From: Gavia stellata | Lineage: Eukaryota; Chordata; Aves; Gaviiformes; Gaviidae | NCBI RefSeq assembly: GCF_030936135.1 | Contig: NC_082598.1 | Location: 48,948,347-49,012,346 of the forward strand | Direction: 5' to 3' | DNA length: 64,000 nt | Shown: piece after piece, positions 1 through 15,200 of the stretch | How the letters are laid out: every line of letters starts with the position of its first letter | How positions within the stretch are numbered: position 1 is the first letter of the stretch | Position numbers and translations under genes: made by a program | The notes under the pieces: model-generated | Databases searched by the model: none | Seen by the model: only the letters and a program-made list of their open reading frames with translations | What the model was told of the DNA's origin: nothing

Positions 1-3000
1 TAATTGCTTTTAAAATCAGCTAACGTCACATTAAGGATGCCGTCTAACAAAGCCGGACTCCACACTCAATGGCATCTCTCTGTTTTTTCAGACAGACCAG
101 TTGAATACCAACTTCTGAATGATAAATTTTGATACAGCAGGTCAATTCCAACATTTCAGGGGACATTTTTAAGCAGAAATGAACAGAACTGGAGGGAAAT
201 GGGAGAAACAAATAGCAGAGGGGAAGGAAATCCCTGGCAACTACTTTGAACACTTAGTAGCAATTGCCTTTGTATCAAAAAACTAGTTTAACTGGCCTCG
301 TTACCACTTTCTAGCCTAACAATTCAATGCCCTTCCTCCTCTTCATCCTGACAATATATTTAAAATGCTGAACCATCCATCTCCAGAAAGAAAAAAATCA
401 GAACAGCTGAAACACAGGGGAGGGGAGGGAGGGCTCCACACCCAAAGCACCCAGGGCAGGGGGAAGATGCGGGGCAGCCTCTGGGAGGAAGGAGCAGCAG
501 GTTTGGTTTGGGCTTGTTTTTTAGAAGGAGCATGAGCTGTAAAATCTTAAGCCATCATATGCCCTCCACTGAGAAGCCCCAGAGGTGCTTATCTGTAGGG
601 AAAAGGACATCAGAGGAGCATGGAGAAGTTTCAGCCTTTTACAACATTTCCTGCTCCAGGAAAGAACATTTTGATGTGGGAGTAACAAAAGGGGATGTTA
701 ATACAGGGATGCTCGCTACACATATGCTGAGGGTGTTGTTAAATACACAGCTGAAATTGTCTTGCCCTCGCTTCTTTCAGTTCTGTTACTCTGATGTAAT
801 TAGTAAAAACAGGTGAACAACCAGGTCAGTATGATTTTCATGTATTTATTTGCAGCCCCAAAACCTAATGTTTATATGCAAAGTATATTATACATAAACA
901 TTTGTTCCAAATAAGCAAAGACCCTTTTATTTCCCCCAAAGTGCAAGAGAAAAAGATCTTTCTTCATAAAAGTATTATTCATACTTCACTAGCCAAGAAT
1001 CACAAGAAAAGTACTTCTTCTAAAAATCCAAACAAAGGCCAAAGCTACTCTGAATAAATTGCTGGGGTTTATGTTGGTGTTTTTTGTCTTTGTTGTGCTT
1101 TTTTTTTTTAAATAAAACTTCAAAACTGAGTTAATTCATCTAATTATATAGATAAAAAACACTCAGCAATCCGCAGAATAAGGTGCATCTGAGCAGAAGC
1201 AAAGGGAATTTTATCCACTGTCCCTTTTTCTTCTAATAGCTCCTTCAAGTCTTCCTTGTATCTTTATTTCTTTGCTTTAATTGATTACTTTAGATTATCT
1301 TAGGATGCATGTTATCTGATGATTCAGATAGCAACGCCTGTAGTTGAGAATAATCGTAATTGCTACTTGGTGCCCCTTCTTCATCCTTCCTTTTTGTGCC
1401 CTTTGTTGACAGCAAATGAAGAAAAAGCAAGTCGGGGGAAGGCATTTTATTGTCGGGTCTTTTTCTTTATGGTTGCAGGGTTTTCTTGGAAGAAGCAGGC
1501 AAAAAGGACTGGATTCTTTAACACACAAGAGGTCCTTTTTGAGTGCATCTGCTTAGGCAGTACTGTTTTATTTTTCAGTATATTGATAAAAGTAAAATTT
1601 GACTTATGTTTGGCATTTTGGCACTTCATACGTTCACTGCAGGAATATTAATGAACCCACAGGATGAGGTTTTGAGATACAAAAGCATGTATGTATTGTA
1701 TAGGAAAGCACAATTTTTATATGTAAACTGAAACAGAAAAATAAAATTAAAAAACCCTCATTTACGGACTAATTTAGATTCATCCCTCTAGACTATACCT
1801 GAAGCAGACTAAAAGATATGAGATCACATGTACGAAAACAACCAAACCCAAATACTTGTAATAGTTCTGATTACAGATGATGCAAAGAAATTATTTTGAC
1901 GAATTAAAATTGTTAATTAAGAAGAAATTAACACAGAAATAGAAACAGATCCCAGCAGCAGCTGAACCAAAGTCTTCTGCAGAGCTCATACAAAGCTTTG
2001 GTTTGTCACATCACCTAATCCCTCTCTTCTCTCAACCTCCCATTTATTAAAGGCAGTAAAAGCACCAAGGAGTAGTTATGAACGTTAAACTGCAGCTCCT
2101 GGAAGACAGACAGTAGCTTTAAAACAGGTGATAAAATTGTTTGGAAATACAAAATTGAAACTTTTGTTTACCATCAAGGCAACTCTGCCAAAAACACAAA
2201 CAGGAACATTATTAAATTACAATTTTTTTAGCCAAACTTCATTTTTTTCCTAGAAGGAGAAAAAGACATCAGAAATCAGAAAATAAGCTTACCTTGCAAG
2301 AATACAGCTCACAGGAAAGCTGTATGTGCAGCACCTGGAGAAGCACAGCCCCCATGGCCTCAGCCCTGCTGTGCTCACCACCTCGGCTCTGGAGACTTAC
2401 AGGACTTCTCCTGAAGCCCCATACCCACATAAGACTCAGGTGATAACATATGAACCAGTCTATGGACTTTTTTTTTTTTTAAAAAAGAAAAAAACATCCA
2501 ACAGGTAAAAGAACAAAAATGTGGATTTTAAAGACTGGAAACCTAGAAGTCAAAAAACTCCAGTATTTTTAACACCACATTGTTTAGGGAAGAGTGGGAG
2601 GACTGACTCACTGCTTCTGAATGCCTCGGGATTGGCAACCCATCGTTAGGAATTCACTTACATGCTTTAATAGAGAACTGCGCTGCTTCTGGAAGAAGGG
2701 TGGTTGTCTTTATTTCCTCTGAACTACGCTATGTACATCAGGGACTAAACCCTAGACTGTGGAAAGCAGGAAAGGCCAAAATGGTGTCACCCAGCAAAGA
2801 ACGTGTGCGTGTGCATGCCTGCTATTTTGCGTATTTTGGCTACAGGAAAACAGGAAAGAGGACCTAAACCAAAATAAACCAGTGAAATGGATGAGACAAT
2901 CTCTCCCTCAAAACAAATCCCATGATTTATGGCCAGAGCCATGATTTAAGGGGCCAGACAGGTCTAGCACTTTTTTTTCTTTAACTTCTGAAGTTGGTCA

Positions 3001-6000
3001 AACAGCATACAGCCACGAGCTGCTCACAGAAGTTTCAATAGGCTGGTATTTAGTTTATTTTAAAAGGTACTGAGCTAAAGAGGTAGGTAAGCCTAGCGCA
3101 ACGTGTAGAGCACAGATCGCTCTCCGCTACTTTCATTCGGCCCCTCGTGCATTGCCCTCCTCCGGCAGCTTGAGCAGCCTCCTCTGCTCCTCTCCTTTCG
3201 GCCCCGTGTTTCCATCGCCATTAGCTGTGTTTCTGGGTTACCTTCTCTCCTCTCGCTGCCGGTGCTCCCTCTTCCCATAAAATTCTGCAATAATGTTTAT
3301 ACAAACCCTTCGCAGAACAGTTACCTAAGCCAGCAGTGCTTCAGTTTCATTTATTACAAAACTACAACAAAATTGCAATCATCAAAGCCACAATATCTCA
3401 CAGTATAGTGCTTATAAAGTCACATTTCTCAACGGGATGTAAATGGAAGGACATAGATTAAAAAATTGGCTTTTCTCCCTACCCTCACACCCAAACAGTC
3501 TGCTTGAAAAGTGTCCAAAGAAGTTAAATGCAGACTACGATAAAAATCAGAATAAGACTCACGAAGAAATCTAGCAGAGAAGATGAGCAGTGAGGCACAA
3601 AGCGCTATAGCAAGCATCCTGGTAAAAAGAAAACGCTTTCTTCTCCAAACGTGCCTGTGGTTTGTATTTTAGCAGCAGTAGCACAATAAAGCGTGTCTAA
3701 CAGCGGAACGGAATTATTCTCTCTCATAAGTCAGTCCTCAACTTCTGAAATAACTGAAATCTGTACTAAATTAAGAAATTAATTCACAGTGACTTGAGTT
3801 CATTCGAAATTGTTTTCTGAAACCTCTTCTTTCGAAATCTTTTAGCCACCCAGATTTCAAGCAACAACCAATGCTCTCCAGAGATGGTCCGCGGGACCCT
3901 GTATTTTTTAGACATCTTGGACAGAGAGTCTGCTTGAGCAGGGGAAAAAAAAAAAGCTGAAATTTTAAAAATTAAAAGGTATATAAACCCCTAGAAACCC
4001 CCACGCACAGATCTGGGGGAACAATATGTGGGTTATCAGTGAATTGGGCATGCAAATCAGGCACCCACGTGGCCTAAACTGAACCTGCAACTACTTGTGG
4101 ACAGAAAAAAAAGGAGCCTTGTTTCAGTTAGGCTGAGAAATTTCTAAGTTATTTGGTTTGGATGAGTGTACGGGGCCTACTAGTTCAAAATGCACATCAA
4201 ACATATTTTCCTCTGAAGCATCTCTACCACTGCCAGCAAATCCCAAATATCCTGGCAAACAGAACATCCACCTTCATTTTCCTTTTTTGCTTCGTATAAT
4301 TTAACAATTGCCTGTTCATTTTGCAATGGTTTATAAGGCGATCCCTAAGTATCTAAGAGGATGATAACTGCTCTGAAATAAAACCTTTAGTTTGCTGTTC
4401 TTTTTTTTAAGCTTCTTTACAATTTAATTTTTTTAAGAAGTCAGCCATCTTCTGTTAAACTGTTCAAATCACAGAAGCGATCAAGTTTACTCTTTTTTTT
4501 AAGTTCTTCCCAAAACAAATTAAAAAAGTCACTTGCCTAATACAACAAACACTTTTAGCTCCACCAGAAGCCTTGGCATTCTTGACGTTTTATCTTGAAT
4601 TACCAGGTCCTGGACTTCTGGGGTTATGAAAATACTGCATTTCACGTCTTTTTAAAGAATGCTTCTAGCCCACGAGTATGTGAAATAAAAACACAAATCC
4701 CAAAGGCACACAAAGCAGGTCATGCTTTTTTTTTTCCTTTTTAAACCTCAAAGCTTTTTAGTCAAATTAACTTTTTTTGAGTAATTTGCTTACCCTGTAG
4801 TTGTCAAACCCTCCAAAAAAAAAACCCAAACACACACAGACCACCTTTAAACTGGCTGCATAACCCAGGTTTATTCTTCAAAAACTGACACTAAGATCAC
4901 AAATCATTTCCGAGATGTTAACTTTTGCCTATCTTACTTAATTAACAAGCATTAAGAAAGGCAGTCAAACCTGCAAGCACCCTGGCCTCCTTTATACGTG
5001 TAAATAAATGGCTGCTTTTTCAAGAACACTGCTCATCTCTCACAACTCAAGATCACCTGAAGAGCAGCTATGAGACTCCACACCTCTGAAAAATCACACC
5101 GTTTATCCAAGCTCCTGCCCAGAGTCTCTAAACCGAAAACGAAACATTTTCAAGTGGAGATGTTCTGCTCATAGCCTTTCTCAAGACACTTTGAAAACAT
5201 GAAACCTAGAGAAAGAGTGCATGGAGAAGTACCTGGAGAAAAGGTTTCCACGGTGTCAGCACGCTGCCTTCTCCGGCTAAAAGCAACGCACTAACTGCAA
5301 GCCTTGTGCTGAAATACCATGAAATTTAAATGACTGTTCGCTACCCGCAGTCTTCAAAGCATTTTACTGAAAGCAGTCAAATTTCACAGCAAGGCTCTGT
5401 GAAAGAGGTAGGATAAAGGAACCTTAAGACAGACAGAAGATAGACCCGCCCTGCCTTGTACCTAAGGAGAGCGTGCTTATTTTTACTTAAGAGGTAGTAA
5501 AGTATTTAATTCTGCCTTGCAGTGGCAAAACCATGGCAGAAGATTTTAGTGGCAAGAGCTGTTTTTAAGCATAGTCCTGTACTAACATAATTAGGAGTCT
5601 AACAAAGGAAGAGACAAATACCGATTCCATCGCACCTGTCTCAACTAAATCAATTCCCTAAAAATAACAGTGAACTGGTTTTCTGTTCCTGCAGAGCGTC
5701 TACAGGACAACTAATAGTAAAGAAGGAAGAGAGCCAAGTGAAAACAGACCTCGCCTTTTTAATGTATCAATTGCAATTCTGTTTTTACTAGTTAAAATAA
5801 AAATTCATCAAGCGCACGCAATTTTACTCAAAAAATCTCTAGGCTGAAGAGCAAAGGGCCAATTTCTGTCAACTCAGCAGCAACCCTCCTTCAAGCGTTT
5901 CACATGCCGGGGCAATGCAGAATTTCTCTGGCTCCGGGGATGTGGCTCCTGCCTTGAGAGAAGGGGGAGGCCATTGGCAGGAAGCACAGTGGGGCTGCAA

Positions 6001-6180
6001 AGCTCACGGCAATAGGAAGTTACATTCTTGTCAAGTATCATTGCACCCGACCATTTCCTTTTTCTATTTACAGCCGCAGCCAAAAATTTCCACCTTGACA
6101 GAAGCCATTTTAAATTAGAACAGTTCAGCAAAATGCATGAAAGAGCTCTGTGGTCGCTGATAAGCTTGACCCGCTAAATA

Positions 6181-6234
6181 ATTAAGAGTGATAATCTTCC
6201 TACAGCAATTAAGAGCGATAATATTCCCACAGGA
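6181..6234. repeat. 27-bp imperfect tandem duplication
   Basis: Two adjacent 27-bp copies, 6181-6207 and 6208-6234, share 23 of 27 bases. Each begins ATTAAGAG and contains GATAAT. It sits in intron 3 of TMEM131L and has no evident function. Confidence 0.85.
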
Positions 6235-9200
6235 GCTGCCTTTTGCTGTTTCTGCATTAATCCAAGCCTTTTAGTTTCTTTTTATAATGAAAGAGTACAG
6301 GCCTGTAGGACAGCTAAGGCACAGATGTGCACGGTAGATCTTAGGCCCATAGGAAACCTTTACACTGAACCTGTTAAGTACTAAAAATCCCCTTCGCTTT
6401 TTCCCCTGAAACAGGAAAAAGAATATTAACTAAAAAGGAAACTAAGCAAATACAAGAAAACTCAGACTTTAAAAAAAAATTTCTGCTTTTAAATTATTCC
6501 CTTTGGTCTGGACAACGTACCTGATACCACCTGCCCTGAAAAGAAGCCACAGAAAAGTCAGTAAGTTCACATCTCCTAAAGCTGCAAAATCCAAGTTTGA
6601 CACAAGAGTGGAAAACATCAGCCTGGACTTTGCATTTCTTCTTCCTCTGCAAATTTCAGCTCAAATCTTTAAAAACAAAGTATAATCTTTGAGCATCAAC
6701 CCTTAAGCATAGTAATTTACCTACAAACATCCAACACCATTCCATGTTTAAGCCAACATATGAAGATGGACAACCAAAATGGGTTCACTATGGAAAATCA
6801 TACAAGTTACCTACACAGTACTTTACCAGATAGCTTCAAATGCTACTACTGTGGAAAAGCAAACACTACAATATACAGTTTAGACACATTAGGCAGTAAA
6901 TTAGTTTACAAACTGGTAAGACACTGGGGAAGTCCCTCTTGAAAACATAATACATGCACCTCTTACAAAATCCTTTTACCAAACATTTGCTTGAGTAACA
7001 CATCAAGACTAGCTTTCTCAGTGCTATGTTTCAGTTTTATAAGGAGAAAAACTATCGCTGCTATTGATTGCCAGACTTAATAAAAACTTAATTCTCTTCT
7101 CTAACAGAAAAAATGTCATACCAGACTTTCTGAAGCATGTGCAAACTACCCAGAATTTAAACTACATATGCTAGCTTTCTAAGAATACCTAATTTTTCAT
7201 GTCATTGAATAGCATTTTCACAAGCCGTATTATACGACTGCGAAAATACGATGCAAAGAAGAAATATAAAGAGAAGGAGCAAGGCTACACTTTTCTTAAA
7301 GGTCCTGCAAGCACGGTGCTGCAGGGTGAAGCTGTGGTTGCACAGTTGTCCTGCACAGGGCAGGGGAGCAAAGCTGCTCTCCCACATCCCAGGGACCACT
7401 ACCAAATCTTAAGGAGGAAAAGTTAAATGTAAGTCACTAACCAAATGGCAACACCGGAAAAGTAGCTTCGGCCCAAAATCAACATGTCCGTTGCACAGGA
7501 GCATCACTCTCTTGTTCTTGTTTTCCACCCCTCCCAGCTGGGGTGTATTATATCCTCTTTAGTGCCCCTCCAGATGTTTCTGCGTCACTTGACAAAGCTT
7601 TTTGTTCCGGTGCAGTAACCTACTGGATCTATGCCATTTTACAGATGTGATGTGTAGTATTATTTATCAGACGGGACATGTCTTTTCTCCAGAAAAATAC
7701 AGAACTCTTTTCTTATTAAGAACCTTTTAAAATTACAATAGCACTAAAAAAAAATTGCAGACTACTTTTATTGTTCATTCACTTTTTATTAACTGATTGC
7801 ACTGAGCATTTTCATCTTCGTCAATATGTTTCAATAACACAGTCATAGATACCTACTCTCAAACTAAAAGCTTTTCTTTTCCAACTCTCCATACAAAACT
7901 CCAGTTACACTTCCAAGTACATCCCCTCCTGCGGGCAGAAAAAGAACGGGGGAATCCTCCACAGCATCGGATCATTTCCACTTTCTCACATAAAGCCAGT
8001 AAACCCCCACAGTGGCAGGACACCATGCAGACAGCCTGCCAAATTCCCCTGCTTGCCTCCCTTGAAAAGAGCAGCGTGCTGCGCTCGCCTGTCTTGTGTC
8101 ACTTGGCGCTCTGGGTCATGGTATGCAAAATGAAAAGACAGCTCCATGATTTAGTGCTATTAATAAAAGGAAGCACTCTCACAGCGTATTTGTGACCTAC
8201 TCCTAAGTACTACCATGTATTTATAAGTCATTAGATTATGTTGTTAAAGAAAACATAGATATGAAAAAATTTATACCAGAAAATTCAAACTGGCAAAAAT
8301 TCAGAAATTTTGGCATTACCAGGATTAGTAGTTACAACACTTATTGCAGTATTTACCAGGTCCTTACAAAACATCTGGGATCTGTTGAAGCCAATGGACA
8401 GCATATGCTCTGAGCCAATTCTTCTGACGTACAAAATGCTGCAACCTTCTGCTATTAAACAAAGCAGAACCATATGAAACACACCCCGATTCACAGGTTT
8501 ATTAACAAAACGTGTACCACCAGAAGAACCTCAGGTATGTTATGGCTGGCACGTTAACCTCTAGAGCTCTGATTTCCAGCAAAGGGCACCTTGAGCCAAC
8601 AAGTTAACATTTGTTTCCTTCGGCAGGATAGCTGGTGGGGGAAGGAAGAGGAGAAAAATGAGCTGAAAAAAATAGCAGGAAGTCAGCTTTTGATTATTTT
8701 GTATCGCTTAAAGAAAAAAGTACTTGCAATCAAGTACTATATTAAGACTCCACCTCCCCTAGATTCTTGCATTTCCTCATTTATTTCAAAGCTAAGAAGC
8801 TAACTGGAGTTCACCAACTTGAAATTTTCACCTGTGAAACTAAGCGCAAAGAATCAGTAACACTATTTTGAGTTTCTTAACAAGCCTCAAAACAGAGGTG
8901 TGCTTCCACTGCAAGAGAGGATGCCCTTTGCTCCTGCACGCTCCACACATTAACCTATTTGATACAGAGTTTTTCAAGCTGCCCGTGAGAGGAAAAGCTC
9001 CTTCAACAGGCTAAAGATCTCTCTGCAGCCCAAAGGTGTATTTAACCGAGCTTGGCTGTACGTCTCTCACTGCTCCTTCCTCTGCAAGATAACAAACAAA
9101 TAAATGTCACGGTCCCGCGTGGGAACTCTCCGGGACCTGCGCAAACTCCCGCTGAAGCCAGCGGGGCTTCTCACGGGCAGAGGGGCAGGTGGGGTGTGCC

Positions 9201-12200
9201 TACCAGCAGGACCGGCATGGAGCACTTCGCCCCTTCCTACGGCCGCATTGGAAAGCATGGACACGTGTGTCCAAGTGCATCAAAGCAAGCTTGGCAAGTG
9301 CATTCAACCTCTGAACAGGCTTCGTCACGTCACTCCACGGCAGCATTTTGCACTAGGAAAGGAGCAATGAGGCTTTGTAAGGCAGATCTCTGACTGTTTC
9401 AGAATGGAAGATGTGGCTTTTGGCAGGAGTATGGCAAAAAGACAGAGGGAATAAGGAAGCGTAAGGTGCTGGCCCAAACCACGGCAAGCATCAGGTTAAC
9501 ACGTGGATTTGCAGCTACCACAAGATCACGTTTTCAACACCTCCTCTTACCTTTCCACAGACTGTAAAATTTCAGCAGCTAGAGGGAAAATAAGAAAAGG
9601 TGCAAGTGTTCAAACCAAGCGTCACCGTCGCCAATCCAGTGCTCACGCCCAGCAGGACCTAACCTCCAAGCCAGACCTCGCAACAAAGCCACGACAGACA
9701 TGGGGCAGCTTGCAGTTCTCCAAGTCCCAAATGAGCTTCCTCAGCTTGGGAACAAAAGCAAAGGTGTTCGTCTTAATATCTGGAAGCGTACGCTCTTTAT
9801 GGCTGCGCACTGCCCTCCCCTCCCTGCACAGCAAACATTTCAGTAATTATTCCAGAACAAACCATCCACCAAAACGCAGTCCGCTGCTTCCATGACCAGA
9901 AAGCATTAACAATTGTATTTATTTACACGAAGAAAAAAAAAGATTCCAAGCAAGACTGAAAGCATGGGGACCAGGGCAGTGGTGTGTGTTTGTTTTAAAG
10001 CAACTACCCGGAGCTGCGGGATCAGCCACACTACCCCAGCAACACTGGGAATGCTCACAAAGGCCAGAAATGCCCCCTTTTCAAAAGGGCAGTTTAAATG
10101 CTGCAGAAACTGGGTCAGCAACAGGCCACAGAAATACCTAAACGGGCAGCAGGCACCTCGTGGATTGTAGGCAGCAGGCTTGCGGCAAAGGACTTGAATA
10201 AAAGATAGAACACACCAAGACAGAAATCAGACAATAGCTATTGAAGAAAGGCAGTTAGTAGCAACAAAGCACATAAAGCACGGGTCAAGGAGTCGGTCAA
10301 GTACAGGCCCTTCAACTCCCTACCCTCCTCCAGTTGCCAGGAATCAAGATTTAGACATAAACCAGCGATGCACATGGCACACCGCACTAGCAGGCAGGCA
10401 CAAAAACTAAGCAGGCATGTTAAATCCACAAAATGACAAGGAACCGCAAAACTTATTCTACAGTATTACATGGCTGCTCACTTCGAAGGCAGCGCAGTGC
10501 TCCTTGTTGTTCTAGTCTCATTCAAAAAAACCCCAGGAATTACACAATTTATGCTTACATACGTTCAGCATATTCATCATCTCTGTGTTCAGGTCTTTAC
10601 TGTTTGTACATTTATTGATGTGTTTATTGCAGAGACCTTAATCTTAAAATGCCAACCCACGACTTCCATCGATAGGACAATGTAATTCAGCATAAAAAAA
10701 AATATATAAGTAGGCAAAATGTAAAAGGTGACCTACAATGTCACTAGTGAGGTCTGACCTGCTGACTGCTTTGCACCCGTGTAATAGCTGACATTAAATG
10801 AGTGTGCAGCAGGACTGTTGCACACTTCTGCCAGCCAGAGTGGGGAGACCTGATTCCGTTTCGCACAGACCCTTAAAAATCATTTTACATAAACGGAGGT
10901 GGTGGTTACACAAGGTGCAAGAAGTTATGAATCAGTCACTCCCTCATTTCTCTCATTTCACTTCCCTTTTGCTATTGTGTATCTGCCTTTCATCATTAGA
11001 TTACAATCTGCTGTTGTCCCTTATCAGTTTTGCCTATCACTTGAAGTAAGCAAGTTTTCATTTTTCCCTTCCTACCAGCATCTTTGTTCACTTTGCCTTT
11101 TTTTTCCAGGGGCATCTTTTTTTTTTTTTTCCCTCTTTTTCTTTTTCTCTCCACAATCTTTAGTCATTTTTTCTCTTGTTACCATACTTGCCCCCCTGCC
11201 TCTGGCAATTACACCCCATCCTTCCCCTGCTGCCAAAAATCCCGAGCGTTTTGGAGTGGTGTTGCTATTGGCATTAACAACTACTGCCCAGCATCACGGT
11301 GTGATATTACTGTGCAGGAGCCGACCTACTACAGCATTACTTCAGCCAGGAGCTGGTGTCCGATGCCCAGAGGGCACCGAAACCGTGGGTGTCCAGCCCT
11401 GTGAGTGATGACAGTCACTTGCCAATAACTTTGGAGAAGTCCTAAGGTAAAAACACAAACCTTTTATATTTCAGAGACTTCTAATAATCCTTGCTGGACT
11501 GTTCTACTTTTCAAGTAGAGAGCAAACAACTTCACACAGTAACTTCTGCATTAACTCCCGCAAAGGCAACCAGACCTTTCAGGACAACATCTAGTATCTA
11601 CAACTCCGAAATTTCACGCAATGTACATCTTCATACTCTAAGCAGTGCCTCAGTAGCAGCAGTCATGAAAGTGTAATTACCTTAAACTTTAAAATTACAG
11701 CTTTTATTTTCTACCAAACATAACCAACTTTTTTTTAATGAATCACTGCAATTTATCCTCGAAGAAAATAGAACTACTGTATTGTCAGATAATTCACTAA
11801 TATTCAACCAGTTTTGCTTTTTATCCTACAACTCCCTCAGGATTCAGCTCTGTTGTGTAACAACTGCTAACACTGTAACATACGTGAAGATGGGTTTCAC
11901 ACTAAGTGAAATGTACCCGTAGACCCCACCTGTTTAAAAACCATCCAGCCTGCAACAGATGAGTAATTAACAGCTTTTACATATTCCCACCAAGAAAAGC
12001 CTTGAGAACAGGGTGCACTTTGCTCTGGCGCTCTGAAGGCAGCACAATATACAGGAACCTCAAGACCTTGGAAACCACACAAAGGGTCCTCCTCACAAAT
12101 AATACAAAAACAAGCATGCATCTGTTCTTTCTCTCTCCAGTGCTAAACACATCACACTGAGACTGGTGGCTCAGAGTCAAAGAAGTCTCCGAAGTCTCTC

Positions 12201-15200
12201 CTTGATCCAAGTGTATTCCCAATGGCAGCGCAACACATTGCTCCGACAAATGTGGACTGGTGTCCTAAAAGCCAGGAGACAGCATTCAAGCACATACACA
12301 TGTATTCATCTGGCCCAATTTCAGTTCGATACTTGACTGCTGAACCCATTTCTGTTCTCACTGATAAGAAACAAATACCAACAGCTGAAGGACTGCAAAG
12401 AGTTGACTGATCCCCCCCAAAGCCACATGCTGCCCATGGAAGAACTCTTCGAAAGCTCTCACGGGGAAAAGAGCACCAGCAGGATGCAGGATGCCAGGTG
12501 GCCTTTTTTTTTTGGCTTAATTTTGATAACCAGAAATCACAAATAATTGAAGCAGCTTCATAGGAAAGGTCAAGACCTCAGTACGCCAACAAACTTAAAA
12601 AAAGTCAAGTATTAATATTTGGCTCCACTGCTTGCCAAACACTGTCAGCCCTGAAAGAAGTGTGCAGGAGTTGATGGCAGCACTTGTAGTGACTCAAAGC
12701 TGGTCTCTAGAGCTTCTGGAAATCGGAGAGTCTCTATAACAATCCCGTTTTGGACCCTCTCTTAGGACCTGCAAAAGCTTTTCAAGCATATACCCCCCAC
12801 AAGGGTGACCGGGAGAAATCCTCCAGTAAATCAGGAGGGGAACCAGGGCTGTAAGAACATGGCAGCATTCAGGGGGCACAGAGAAGAACAAAGAACAGTA
12901 AAACAAGAGATTATTAACTTTCCACTAGATCAGGTATCAGCATTCACACATGATTAAAAAAAGCTGGGAAATTCCAACTCAGGAAATAAATATATATGTG
13001 CTACCAACAAGGCAGAAAGCAGAAACTAAGATAAGCAGATTACAAACTGGTCATTTATCTCTATCTACTTTGTAAACTGAGACTGCCTATTTAATTCAAA
13101 GTTAACTTTTTTTTTTGAGACAGAGTTGCAGAGATATGTGACAACGGAAATATGTTTCAGTCTCTCAAAGAAAATAAGCAGGTCCCAGAGAGAAACATTA
13201 AAACAATGAACAGCCATTAAAAAAATTGGAAAGCAATATATAATTATTTATATATGCAAAAGAAATAGAATGTATGTCAGAACAATTTTGAGTTAAGGTC
13301 ACTTTTTCTTCTTCATATATATCATTCAGGTTTCTGAAAGTCTTCCCAGGCATTTTGAAGTATGTCAAATCATCATCCTGTTGATACACAAGCGTCTCCA
13401 AAGGCCAGACCAGTTTCAAATCTTAGGACTGCAAAGGAACTGAGGTCTTTTATAACGAAAGCTCAGCTACATTACTGCAAGTGTCACCATCCCATCATCC
13501 AAAAGAACGGTTTCTAAGCTTAAAAAAAAAAATAAAAATAGGGTTTTTTTGCCTTTTTCATGTTTCCTTAAGGAGCTTGCTGTTGCAAACAAACATCTTA
13601 ACAAAACTTTTCCTTGCTCAGAAAGCCCACCTTCTAACTGAAACACAACAAAACCATGAACCAGAGACAACACAGCCCAGGCTTTCAACAGCACTGAACG
13701 TGATCTACTGTCTTAACTTTCTTCTTTTTACTTCCAAGTCCTTACAGTTTCTTCATGTGTCTTCACACAGTTTTGAAGTAGAAGTTGGCTTTTATCAGGC
13801 AGTAACAAAAAGCATTATTTTGCACTTCAAATTTCTTAATTTTGACATCTGTGGAGTTCTGGTATCCAGGTGGGTGAGACGGTAAACCACTGACTACAGC
13901 TCACTAAGTACTGCAACAGTTATCTTGAAGCAGACTAGAGGCTATCAGAAGATGAGAGCTTCACCAAAAACAAGAACAGAGGGCTACTTCTCACCCTCCT
14001 CTTGGAAAACATTTTCCCTTCTCTCTTCTTTTCTTCATAATTCTGAGCAAAAAAACTTCTTCACAGTGATTGTTTTTGATTGAGGAATTCCTGCATTTAG
14101 AATTTATATGAAGTCCATTTGTTCTACAGAAAGCAAGGTCTGTTTCCTACACACACATAAAAAATATCCTGAGTTGTCCTTGTCTGATTATAGTTCTGTT
14201 GCACTTTCTGAAAGTTACCAAGACACAAGAAAAAAAAAAATGCAGCTTAATTTGTACACCACTTTGAGGGCAGGAAGTGGAGAGGAAGATAAGGTGACTA
14301 TTAACACAGCCAGCTTTGCCTTCTATCTTCCTTATCTCAGGTGGTAGCCTGGACATAACATAGAATAGTGGACCCCTGAGAGGACAAGCAGACACCTAAA
14401 TTATTCATACCGACCATGTGTTTCTCCTAGGCGATTAGCTTATTTTATTAAAGCAAACTCTTCTACAAATACAAAGCAAATATTTGCAGCGAGTACTCAG
14501 AACTCTGCAGAACAGTTAATACACACTGTCGTCACATGCAAGTATAACATTTGATATATTTTTCCTCTCTCTGAAGTGGACAGGACCATTTTTTCCTGAT
14601 GAAGAAGAGAGTTTGTCATTCTGCAACAACCACCACAAACAAAAAGTCTCTTCTCAAAGCAGCTACCGAAGAAAGTGGATAAAAAAAATCATATTTAAGA
14701 CAATGTAACTAAGATGTTTCTTAAAACTTGGGCTTGAATTTACAACCAAGACTGAACTGAAAGTGGTACAGATGAGCTATTTGCTTTGTTTTCCTCTCCA
14801 TGTTTTTACTTATGTTACTATGGCAAACGCCAAAATTACTGAAAAGGCTCCTTCACCTACTTGCCTACAAGTTATGCACTCAGAGCCACTGCCAGGGCAG
14901 GAGCGCAGCTTTCCCAGAGCACATTTCCCAGTCAAATACAAGTATGTGAGACATTATAAGCTAGGTTTGTGTTACCTTTGAGTCTCTAGAAGATAAGAGG
15001 AAGGTAAGAGCATTGTCTATAACACTTTATTACACCACATCCTATAGATTTCAGGAAACTATATACTCAGTTCATAAAAATCAAGCCAGCATGCCAGGGT
15101 TGATGATTCCGAAGTGGACTGTCTGCAAATTCCTGAAAGTGAGCAAGCTGTTTTGTTTTTTTCTATTTTGCCACAATTTGCCAATCTGCAACAGCAGAAA

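Noticed and set aside
2283..2324. Possible minus-strand exon of about 42 nt with a good donor (GCAAG/GTAAGC) and a CTTCTCCAG acceptor
   Set aside because: The splice sites look fair, but the encoded stretch (VLHIQLSCELYSCK) does not match the next part of TMEM131L and is too short to support otherwise.
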